6,123 nt of DNA from Coriobacteriales bacterium (lineage in GTDB: Bacteria > Actinomycetota > Coriobacteriia > Coriobacteriales > UBA8131), in NCBI GenBank assembly GCA_031286245.1, contig JAITUO010000045.1:1-6123 (forward strand). The letters run 5' to 3'. Position numbers and translations under genes: made by a program. Numbering within the stretch: position 1 is the stretch's first letter; each line of letters starts with the position of its first letter. A model generated the notes under the pieces. The model had not been told where the DNA came from and made no database searches. It saw nothing but the letters and a program-made list of their open reading frames with translations. Positions 1 through 4,762 of this stretch are shown in pieces.

Positions 1-332
1 ATTCCCATCGCGGCGATGATTGTCTCACCAGTCCTGGCCATCTGGTGGATATCAGACATATGCTTGATGGTATCGGCGCCAGATGAGTGAGAAGGAGTGG
101 ATTGTGTAGTCGGTTGAGACGCTGGGAGGGGATTAGCTGTTGAGGTTGGTGCTTGAGTTCGAACTGTCGGTTGAGACGTTGGGAGGGGATCTTCTTTCTC
201 ACCAGATTCTATCTCTATGATGTTCTCATTAGTAGCCTTGCATAATGGACAAATCATTAGTCCATCGTCATCATAATCAGCTTCGCTCTCGTCAAATTCG
301 AATCCGCAGAGTAAACATTTATACCTTTTCAT
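1..332 (-). CDS. Rubredoxin-like domain protein, probable N-terminus of an FMN-binding glutamate-synthase-type oxidoreductase (partial)
   Basis: The reading frame begins at 332 and remains open for 110 codons to the window edge, so the C-terminal part is missing. A ribosome binding site AAGGGGG lies 8 nt before the start. Residues 1-42 form a short rubredoxin-like metal ribbon: C6-x2-C9-G and C28-P-x-C31, with an acidic stretch between them. Residues 43-85 are a low-complexity Pro/Thr/Ser/Gln linker containing two near-identical segments (DPLPTSQPT and NPLPASQPT). Residues 86-110 (motif IHQMARTGETIIAAM) resemble the segment that leads into the flavin-binding glutamate synthase domain in archaeal-type or anaerobe GltB-like proteins, which often carry an N-terminal rubredoxin. 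In that family the rubredoxin passes electrons to an FMN/FeS barrel. The rubredoxin-like ribbon is seen directly. The downstream enzyme identity is inferred from about 20 residues and is moderately uncertain. The usual Trp before the second Cys pair is absent, so a zinc ribbon rather than an iron centre is possible. Confidence 0.6.
   Translation of the reverse strand, partial: MKRYKCLLCGFEFDESEADYDDDGLMICPLCKATNENIIEIESGEKEDPLPTSQPTVRTQAPTSTANPLPASQPTTQSTPSHSSGADTIKHMSDIHQMARTGETIIAAMG
109..190 (-). repeat. In-frame direct repeat in the linker of the rubredoxin-like protein
   Basis: Two 25-bp copies at 109-133 and 166-190 differ at a single base. They start 57 bp apart, exactly 19 codons, so the duplication keeps the frame and produces two copies of a PLPxSQPT segment in the interdomain linker. 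This looks like a recent tandem duplication of a flexible linker unit. Confidence 0.8.
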
Positions 333-340
333 TAATTGTG

Positions 341-347
341 CCCCCTT
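341..347 (-). promoter_or_regulatory. Ribosome binding site of the rubredoxin-like gene
   Basis: AAGGGGG on the minus strand, 8 nt before the ATG at 332. It supports this Met as the start and shows that the edge-truncated frame is a real gene. Confidence 0.65.
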
Positions 348-423
348 AAATCGATGTATCTTTTCACTTGTAGCGCTTCTTGAAGTCGATTAGGCAGTAC
401 CTGGAGTCTGTTGGGTAGAGCTT

Positions 424-452
424 TATATAATATGCCGTTGATACGTTGATAA
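424..452 (-). promoter_or_regulatory. Possible sigma-70-type promoter for the rubredoxin-like gene
   Basis: Read on the minus strand, TTATCA (447-452) is followed after 17 bp by TATATA (424-429). Each box matches the consensus at 4 of 6 positions. It would give a leader of roughly 85 nt. This is a weak match in AT-rich DNA and is offered only as a candidate. Confidence 0.22.
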
Positions 453-526
453 TAACCCAATAACCACTACCACCATGGAAACATTTTAGATCAATCAGGG
501 GTACGACTGGTGTCGGTGTCGCGTTT

Positions 527-558
527 TGCCGCAAAAAGGGCCCTTTTGTATGATTTTC
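527..558 (+). repeat. Left arm of the 32-bp inverted repeat
   Basis: Perfect complement of 649-680. It includes the AAAAGGGCCCTTTT palindrome at 534-547 and overlaps a second hyphenated palindrome, TTTTGC-C-GCAAAA, at 524-536. Confidence 0.9.
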
Positions 559-648
559 TATATGATTTAATTCGACATGTTTTCATTTGCGACTCGTCTA
601 CCAGGGATTTTAAAATTCATTGGAAAAATAAGCGGCTCCCACCTCATG

Positions 649-680
649 GAAAATCATACAAAAGGGCCCTTTTTGCGGCA
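649..680 (-). repeat. Right arm of the 32-bp inverted repeat
   Basis: Perfect complement of 527-558. The matching region stops at 648 on the inside and at 681 on the outside, so both limits are sharp. Confidence 0.9.
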
Positions 681-857
681 GGATTTCACACAGTCAGTTA
701 TGCTGGCAAGCGAGCCGAGTTTAATCTCACTAAACACCAGCTATGGTGGTATTCAAGTATGTCTTTATGTGAGCAACAGATCAGATGCCTGCTATACTGC
801 AAGTATCAGACAAGCAGACTAACTCGCTAGACAGCATTTCGCGAATCAGGTGTCAAA

Positions 858-1691
858 ATGCCCGATCAGATAATCATCCATCGACACATCCAGACAGTAG
901 TGACTGTCCTTACTGCAGCAATTCTGCTGCTAGGTGTGGCAGTAGCTTTCCCAGCCAGTGAATGTAACATTGTCGAAGCTGCCGGTGATTCTTTGCCAGG
1001 AAACCAGGTGGAATCCTGGCAATTGGGCAGACGTGGTACTTATCAGGTACCTGAAGACTACCACGGCATGGTATGTATGATTGAAAGCCTAATGCCCAAT
1101 ATGGAATATGAAGAGTTAATAATTGCATCCAGTTTGGTTATAAGCGGCACTGTAACAGACCAGTCAGAAGAACACTTGATTTCAAATATCAATGGTGGTG
1201 ACGCAGGATGCTTTACTGATGTATATGTCAGTGTATCCGAGGTTTATCGAGGCGAAGTTAAAGACAATGTCATTGTTGTCCGTGTAGCGGGCGGAAGTAA
1301 AAGCCTAAATGATGATTACGTGACCTATGCCCCATCCGAAGCATCGCTTTTTCCCGGAGACGAGGTTGTCCTCTTTTTACAGAAGCCAAAGTTTGGCGAT
1401 AGTTATATTACCCGTGGAGACTACTACTTAACCGTCAGTGCCCTACGAGGAGTTTTCTATCGTGATACTGACGGAGTCTACCATTCACAATGCTTTGACA
1501 AAGTGATCGAGTTGAGTGCTTTTCAATTAGAAATGGCAGCCATGAACTCAGAATACCCGATCGACGATAACTACTACTTGAACTACTTTCGTCAAGGGAT
1601 CCGATCAAACTATGAAAGTGGAGTCATTCCAGAAGACCAGTACCAAAACGGGATAGATGCACTAGGTAAGTTTGCCGAAATAATAAAATAG
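858..1691 (+). CDS. Exported protein of unknown function
   Basis: The product is 277 aa. The start ATG is preceded by AGGTG (848-852) with a 5-nt spacer. Residues 10-31 are a hydrophobic stretch after a short basic/His-containing N-terminus, followed by AFPASE. This is consistent with a Sec signal peptide (possible cleavage near residue 33) or an uncleaved membrane anchor. The mature part has a beta-rich core at about 87-200. It contains the pattern 'SGTVT' (96-100), then 'VSVSEVYRGEVKDNVIVVRVAGG' at 124-146, then 'PGDEVVLFL' (166-174), ending with a 'YYLTVSALRGVFYRD' segment near 189-203. This layout recurs in secreted hypothetical proteins of Chloroflexota and Firmicutes, where one strand pair reads as 'V..VLKG....TV.V...GG' followed by 'F..GE.VLLFL'. 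No catalytic motif is recognisable. The C-terminal 60 residues are acidic and Tyr-rich. I do not know its role. It appears to be monocistronic, with the MITE-like element 177 bp upstream. Confidence 0.75.
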   Translation: MPDQIIIHRHIQTVVTVLTAAILLLGVAVAFPASECNIVEAAGDSLPGNQVESWQLGRRGTYQVPEDYHGMVCMIESLMPNMEYEELIIASSLVISGTVTDQSEEHLISNINGGDAGCFTDVYVSVSEVYRGEVKDNVIVVRVAGGSKSLNDDYVTYAPSEASLFPGDEVVLFLQKPKFGDSYITRGDYYLTVSALRGVFYRDTDGVYHSQCFDKVIELSAFQLEMAAMNSEYPIDDNYYLNYFRQGIRSNYESGVIPEDQYQNGIDALGKFAEIIK

Positions 1692-1747
1692 TTGAAGTGA
1701 CTCCTGGTTCTGGTCCTGGCAATTTGGAAACAAACAGAACTGAAAAG

Positions 1748-1799
1748 CATCATTTATAAATGTTTAACACGTACTGCCCAAGATAATTTATAAATCATG
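1748..1799. repeat. AT-rich inverted repeat (14 bp, one mismatch)
   Basis: CATCATTTATAAAT at 1748-1761 pairs with ATTTATAAATCATG at 1786-1799, with one mismatch and a 24-bp spacer. Each arm holds its own 10-bp palindrome ATTTATAAAT (1752-1761 and 1786-1795), so these are also two copies of the same site 34 bp apart. It could be a weak hairpin downstream of the exported-protein gene or a pair of protein-binding sites. Its function is not determined. Confidence 0.5.
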
Positions 1800-1850
1800 T
1801 TTTATCAAATGTCAGATGTCCGACCATTGACCTCAAATAGTAAATAACTT

Positions 1851-1887
1851 GGACTCAGTCTAGGGACTTAGTCCATAGACTAAGTCC
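1851..1887. promoter_or_regulatory. Three 11-bp hyphenated palindromes at 13-bp pitch, candidate operator of the toxin-antitoxin operon
   Basis: GGACTCAGTCT (1851-1861), GGACTTAGTCC (1864-1874) and AGACTAAGTCC (1877-1887) each have the form GGACT-N-AGTCC, two of them with one changed end base. They start at exactly 13-bp intervals. The second and third copies also form a 10-bp perfect stem with a 4-nt CATA loop (1864-1873 with 1878-1887). The array ends 71 bp before the antitoxin start. Antitoxins of the Phd/YefM family repress their own operons by binding adjacent short palindromes, so an autoregulatory operator is the natural reading. Direct binding is inferred. Confidence 0.55.
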
Positions 1888-1958
1888 ATTATTGTTTTGA
1901 GGATAGGATTTACAGCCACAATACAGGTAAGCAAAATAGCAAGACGGGAAAATGCACA

Positions 1959-2192
1959 ATGAAGCAAGTTAATATGCATGAAGCTAAGACACACCTCTCA
2001 TCTTTAGTTGATGAGGCTACTAAAGGTCAGCCATTCATCATCGCCAAAGCTGGCAAACCTCAGGTCATCGTATATGCCTATCAGGTATTTCATGAACCTC
2101 AAAAACGCACAGGGTTTATGCCAGATATTGTAATTCCCGAGGATTTCGACTCGATATTGGCAGCAGAAATCGCTTCTCTGTTTAACAATTAA
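1959..2192 (+). CDS. vapB: Type II antitoxin, Phd/YefM family
   Basis: The product is 77 aa. The N-terminal half shows the Phd/YefM DNA-binding fold signature: 'VNMHEAKTHLSSLVDEA' at 4-20 followed by 'GQPFIIAKAGKPQVIV' at 23-38. The C-terminal tail (52-77, 'GFMPDIVIPEDFDSILAAEI') matches the segment that, in VapC-linked members of this family, wraps the toxin and blocks its active site. The start has only a modest GGGA motif (1946-1949) 9 nt upstream. The toxin gene begins 5 nt after the stop codon, so the two are co-transcribed and probably translationally coupled. The protein is expected to neutralise the PIN toxin and repress its own promoter, perhaps through the palindromes at 1851-1887. 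Family assignment is confident. Confidence 0.93.
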   Translation: MKQVNMHEAKTHLSSLVDEATKGQPFIIAKAGKPQVIVYAYQVFHEPQKRTGFMPDIVIPEDFDSILAAEIASLFNN

Positions 2193-2197
2193 TCTAT

Positions 2198-2578
2198 ATG
2201 CGATTACTGCTTGATACCCAGGTCTTGCTTTGGGCAGCCAAAGGTACTGCTCCATCAAAACCCCAGTCATTGCTAGAGGATACAGCTAATGATCTATTCT
2301 TTTCACCTGTAAATCTCTGGGAGATTGAACTCAAGAAATCAAAACTCAACGTTGACCTGAAAACCTTCTATCAGAACTTGATTCGTAGTGGTTATCAAGA
2401 ACTCACCATATCCTCCCGACATATCCTGGCACTATCCAGCATCCCTGACTTGCACAATGATCCTTTTGATCGAATGCTCCTGGCGCAAGCTTTCAGCGAA
2501 AGGCTTACCCTGTTAACTGCTGATGAAATGCTTATTCGATATGGCAACTATTTGGACTGCATCATCCAATTCAGGTAA
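2198..2578 (+). CDS. vapC: Type II toxin, VapC-family PIN-domain ribonuclease
   Basis: The product is 126 aa, a normal length for a single PIN domain. The acidic metal-binding residues are all present: D6 in 'LLLDTQVLLW', E42 in 'NLWEIELK', D91 in 'DPFDRMLLAQA' and D109 in 'LLTADEML'. The common His after DT (as in LDTH) is Gln here. PIN toxins of this type are Mg2+-dependent RNases that cleave tRNA or rRNA and are held inactive by the cognate antitoxin. The gene follows the antitoxin by 5 nt and has no ribosome binding site of its own in that gap. Translation therefore probably depends on coupling, which would keep toxin below antitoxin. The catalytic set is intact, so the toxin is predicted to be active. 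The RNA target cannot be read from sequence. Confidence 0.93.
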   Translation: MRLLLDTQVLLWAAKGTAPSKPQSLLEDTANDLFFSPVNLWEIELKKSKLNVDLKTFYQNLIRSGYQELTISSRHILALSSIPDLHNDPFDRMLLAQAFSERLTLLTADEMLIRYGNYLDCIIQFR

Positions 2579-2812
2579 AACTCTCTGGAGCAATAGCATT
2601 GTTTTGCCTGCCAAAATATGCGACCGGCACCGAAATCCTGGCTGCATTGCCTCGGTTTTCGACTATTGGCTTGATTTATGGGGATAAGCCCGGGTTTTAT
2701 CTACAATTAACCATAGAGTAAAGAGTAGGTTTGCTCAGCTCAAAGCAAGGTAAAGGGATCAAGGGGAAGTCAAGCTGATCTGATCCCGATAATCATCAGA
2801 GGAGGATTACCT
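2579..2812. other. Intergenic region before the first URO-D-family gene
   Basis: This stretch is 234 bp with no gene. A weak imperfect hairpin (ACCGA ... TCGGT followed by TTTTC, near 2628-2660) might end the toxin transcript but is not convincing. The segment just before the next gene is purine-rich and ends in a strong ribosome binding site, AGAGGAGG (2798-2805). No reliable promoter pair was found. Confidence 0.45.
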
Positions 2813-3808
2813 ATGCCAATTTTAACTGAAAAACAGAACTATTTCCGCTTACTAGATGGTGAAGTCCCTGAATATGTACCGCAAATGATTTTTGGTATGC
2901 CAATGGGACCTCCAGAGATCTTTCCGATGTTCGGAGGTTGGGACGGTATCAAGTATGACCTGTTTGGTGTACCTTATGTCACCGAGAAAAATGCTAACTA
3001 TGGTGGAATGCCGCAGTCGGGTGTCTTTATCCTCGATGATATCACCAAGTGGCGCGATGTCATCAAACGCCCGAAGGTTCTCGATGAGATCGATTGGCAA
3101 CTCTGCGCTGACCGTGACCTGGCAAATTGGGATCCAAACACGATTAATAACTCCATGGTAAGCATCGGTAACGGCTATTTTCAAATGCTGGGTTCTTTTA
3201 TGGGTTTTGAGAATGGCTTGATTGCCTGCGTTGAGGAACCGGAAGAGGTCAAAGCCCTGTTGAATTTCTTACTGGAGATGAACCTGGAGCTATTAAAGAA
3301 ATCCCTGTTTTATTACAAACCAGAGACTTTCGGTATGGGTGATGACATTGCTGCAGAGCGCTCACCGTTTGTCTCGCTGGAGATGTTCTTGGATATCTTT
3401 GAGCCGATCTGGCGCAAAACCATCGAGCCGGCACTTGATGCTGGGATCTACTGTGAGCATCATAACTGTGGCAAACTCGATGAGTTCATTCCCTACATCG
3501 TTGACGAAGGTTTCTGTGCCTGGAACCCAGCTCAACCTGCAAACGACCTGGTAACGATCAAGGAAAAATTCAAAGGCAAGCTGGCAATCTGCGGCGGCTT
3601 TGATGGCAATGGGCCGGTCTGCTATCCCGAGACCCCAGAAGAGGATGTCCGCGCCTACGTTCGGCAAGTCCTCGATGAACTGGCTCCCGGTGGCGGCTAT
3701 GCATTCGGTGGATATGTGATGGGTGCACCGGATGATCCCCAGACCATTACCCGGATGGGTTGGATACAAGACGAGTTCGAAAAAAGGAGATACGATTACT
3801 ACAAGTAG
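2813..3808 (+). CDS. URO-D-superfamily protein, probable cobalamin-dependent methyltransferase
   Basis: The product is 331 aa. The start is fixed by AGGAGG (2800-2805) with a 7-nt spacer. The protein matches the URO-D/MtaA TIM-barrel superfamily. The N-terminal helix 'LTEKQNYFRLLDGEVPEYVP' (4-23) is the usual opening. 'GDDIA' (176-180) corresponds to the conserved acidic active-site region. 'EHHNCGKLDEFIPYIVDEG' (215-233) supplies the H217-x-C219-G motif that binds zinc in MtaA/MtbA-type methyltransferases. 'WNPAQPANDL' (237-246) and 'LAICGGFDG' (258-266) are further barrel strands. The third Cys ligand expected in the C-terminal 'GC' loop of MtaA appears replaced by glycines ('GGGYAFGG' at 293-300). 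Cys260 or Cys270 might substitute. True haem-pathway HemE is unlikely, because the His-x-Cys-Gly motif and the neighbouring paralogues point to methyl transfer. The substrate is unknown. The gene ends 39 nt before a strong stem-loop and looks monocistronic. Confidence 0.8.
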   Translation: MPILTEKQNYFRLLDGEVPEYVPQMIFGMPMGPPEIFPMFGGWDGIKYDLFGVPYVTEKNANYGGMPQSGVFILDDITKWRDVIKRPKVLDEIDWQLCADRDLANWDPNTINNSMVSIGNGYFQMLGSFMGFENGLIACVEEPEEVKALLNFLLEMNLELLKKSLFYYKPETFGMGDDIAAERSPFVSLEMFLDIFEPIWRKTIEPALDAGIYCEHHNCGKLDEFIPYIVDEGFCAWNPAQPANDLVTIKEKFKGKLAICGGFDGNGPVCYPETPEEDVRAYVRQVLDELAPGGGYAFGGYVMGAPDDPQTITRMGWIQDEFEKRRYDYYK

Positions 3809-3847
3809 TCGACAACTGGTACCGGGCGAGAAGGATTGTGAAGTAGA

Positions 3848-3883
3848 CAAAAACGGCCTGTTGTCATGACAGGCCGTTTCTTG
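3848..3883. terminator. Strong, probably bidirectional intrinsic terminator
   Basis: A perfect 11-bp stem (AAACGGCCTGT at 3851-3861 with ACAGGCCGTTT at 3869-3879) encloses a 7-nt loop. CAA/TTG can extend it past a bulged C. On the plus strand it is followed by TTTCTTG and lies about 40 bp after the URO-D-family stop codon. On the minus strand it is followed by TTTTTG and lies about 85 bp after the end of the small exported-protein gene. It therefore separates two convergent genes and likely serves both. Confidence 0.85.
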
Positions 3884-3966
3884 TGTGTATTGCCAGCATA
3901 TAGACAATCTGAAATTATGGCTAGCCGTCCTGGTGTAACTCCCGATTAGCGCTGTTTTCTATATAT

Positions 3967-4419
3967 TCAGTTGGTATGTGTATGGTTGTATGGGTCACCT
4001 ATCAACCTGGTTGAATGGATAGCTCCACAGTTCATGCAATACTGAATATGGTATCGATTATAGACACAGGGAGCTGGAAGTGGAGGGCTATATACATGGA
4101 GTTCACTAGTGATGGTGGTTAACCGCATATCGTTACAACAGATGATTCCACTTTCTGGAACATAATCAGGGTTGAAAGGCACCCCAATCATCTGTAAAGC
4201 CATGACAGTGAGTGTCTCTGTATCAGCTTCGCCTTTACCATATACGACAATGCACCCTTCATCATGATAAATGGTGTAGCAATAATCATATTCTGTTTCG
4301 CCAGCTTCGTTGTAACTTGCTTGATCAGCCAATACAATGTGTTGCCAGTTAAATAAAGAAGAAATGGCTAGCATGAATGACAATGATATTGCAATAATGT
4401 AAAAAATCTTTCTTTTCAT
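3967..4419 (-). CDS. Small exported Cys/His-rich protein of unknown function
   Basis: The product is 150 aa. The start at 4419 is preceded by an excellent ribosome binding site (GGAAGGAGAG, 4426-4435 on the minus strand). Residues 2-4 are basic, 5-22 are hydrophobic and 'VLADQA' (29-34) gives a plausible signal-peptidase site, so the protein is predicted to be exported. The mature part has an acidic, Tyr-rich N-terminal segment and a C-terminal half rich in potential metal or disulfide residues: C94-C95, H108, C118, H124, C128-x2-C131-G and H146-x-H148, plus C47 and C56. The order CC ... H ... C ... CxxCG ... HxH resembles short secreted Cys/His proteins seen in Firmicutes, but I cannot name a family or function. 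It stands alone on the minus strand and is bounded by the terminator at 3848-3883. Confidence 0.75.
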   Translation of the reverse strand: MKRKIFYIIAISLSFMLAISSLFNWQHIVLADQASYNEAGETEYDYCYTIYHDEGCIVVYGKGEADTETLTVMALQMIGVPFNPDYVPESGIICCNDMRLTTITSELHVYSPPLPAPCVYNRYHIQYCMNCGAIHSTRLIGDPYNHTHTN

Positions 4420-4425
4420 GAAACA

Positions 4426-4435
4426 CTCTCCTTCC
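4426..4435 (-). promoter_or_regulatory. Ribosome binding site of the small exported protein
   Basis: GGAAGGAGAG on the minus strand, 6 nt before the ATG at 4419. It is among the best ribosome binding sites in the window and strongly supports this otherwise unrecognised gene. Confidence 0.8.
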
Positions 4436-4749
4436 GACGATTATCAGTAGCAATACATAAATGAGATAATAACACACTTTTATCCTCCATTCAGTATATT
4501 CATGTATTTATTCTCAAAAGTCCAGCAATCGTGGAACAGCCACAATATTATCAAAAATGCATTTTTTGCTAAATACTTATATGATCGAAAAAAACCAAAT
4601 CATTTGTTTGTCGTTGTGATAACAGATCGTGGGCATTTGGTTGCTAGGTCGACGTCACTGCAGATACCTTGATTATTAGGTACTATACATATGTCTGATA
4701 TAAGTTTAGAAAAGAGCTAGTCCAGCAAGACTAAAAAAGAGAGAAAAAT
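4436..4749. other. AT-rich divergent intergenic region
   Basis: About 310 bp separate two divergently transcribed genes. The region is visibly AT-richer than the genes to its right. It must hold promoters in both directions, but I could not fix a convincing -35/-10 pair. For the minus gene a TATACT (near 4492-4497) is present without a well-spaced -35. An inverted repeat, AACCAAAT (4593-4600) with ATTTGGTT (4635-4642), and a hyphenated palindrome, CAAAT-C-ATTTG (4596-4606), are possible regulator sites. No RNA gene or riboswitch was recognised. Confidence 0.5.
4593..4642. repeat. Short inverted repeat upstream of the methyltransferase pair
   Basis: AACCAAAT at 4593-4600 is complementary to ATTTGGTT at 4635-4642, with 34 bp between. 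The left arm overlaps the 11-bp palindrome CAAATCATTTG (4596-4606). An operator for a substrate-responsive regulator is possible, but arms this short in AT-rich DNA could be chance. Confidence 0.3.
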
Positions 4750-4755
4750 GGAGGT
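4750..4755 (+). promoter_or_regulatory. Ribosome binding site deciding the start at 4763
   Basis: GGAGGT lies 7 nt before the ATG at 4763. It overlaps the alternative ATG at 4748, so that upstream codon cannot be the start served by it. Confidence 0.8.
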
Positions 4756-4762
4756 AAACGCA

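Larger units (their letters stand above)
527..680. mobile_element. MITE-like element with perfect 32-bp terminal inverted repeats
   Basis: The arm at 527-558 (beginning TGCCGCAAAAAGGGCCC) is the exact reverse complement of the arm at 649-680. The 90 bp between them contain no coding signal. Each arm carries an internal 14-bp palindrome, AAAAGGGCCCTTTT (534-547 and 660-673). Short length, long perfect terminal repeats and an AT-rich non-coding core are the hallmarks of a miniature inverted-repeat transposable element. I could not identify a target-site duplication flanking the arms, and no transposase with matching ends is in the window, so mobility is inferred. Alternatively this could be a structured RNA or an intergenic hairpin element. 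The perfect identity of the arms argues for a recent origin or strong selection. Confidence 0.6.
333..857. other. Non-coding interval containing the MITE-like element
   Basis: This 525-bp gap lies between two divergently transcribed genes. Apart from the minus-strand start signals near 341-347, the candidate promoter at 424-452 and the inverted-repeat element at 527-680, I see nothing recognisable. Open frames on the plus strand (510-830 and 577-822) run through the inverted repeat, lack a convincing ribosome binding site and resemble no family I know, so they are not called as genes. The ribosome binding site of the next gene (AGGTG) sits at 848-852. Confidence 0.6.
1692..1958. other. Intergenic region before the toxin-antitoxin pair
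   Basis: There is no gene here. The region contains an AT-rich inverted repeat (1748-1799), a triple palindrome array (1851-1887) and the leader of the antitoxin gene. No clear GC-rich terminator follows the exported-protein gene, and no strong -35/-10 pair could be fixed. Confidence 0.6.

Noticed and set aside
426..431. Plus-strand TATAAT as a promoter for a gene to the right
   Set aside because: It matches the -10 consensus perfectly, but no -35-like sequence lies 15-19 bp upstream and the nearest plus-strand gene starts more than 400 bp away.
577..822. 81-codon plus-strand open frame ending shortly before the exported-protein gene
   Set aside because: It starts inside the element core, lacks a ribosome binding site, and its sequence (Ser/Leu-rich tail) has no recognisable domain. 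A decayed gene remnant is possible but unsupported.
510..830. 106-codon plus-strand open frame across the inverted repeat
   Set aside because: It runs through both arms of the MITE-like element, which are read as near mirror peptides (FAAKRALLYDF and KSYKRALFAAG). It has no good ribosome binding site and resembles no family, so the opening is a by-product of the repeat.
3362..3907. 181-codon minus-strand open frame
   Set aside because: It is antisense to the well-supported URO-D-family gene and runs through the terminator. No start signal or domain was seen.
3917..3949. Ten-codon mini-frame beginning ATGGCTAGCCGTCC, faintly like the MARPK leader of the methyltransferases
   Set aside because: The similarity covers only a few residues, there is no ribosome binding site, and the frame stops after ten codons. 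It is most likely coincidence and not a gene remnant.
4748..4762. Upstream start giving a 385-aa version of the long-form methyltransferase
   Set aside because: The ribosome binding site GGAGGT overlaps that codon, and the paralogue at 6036 begins at the equivalent of 4763, so the shorter form is favoured.
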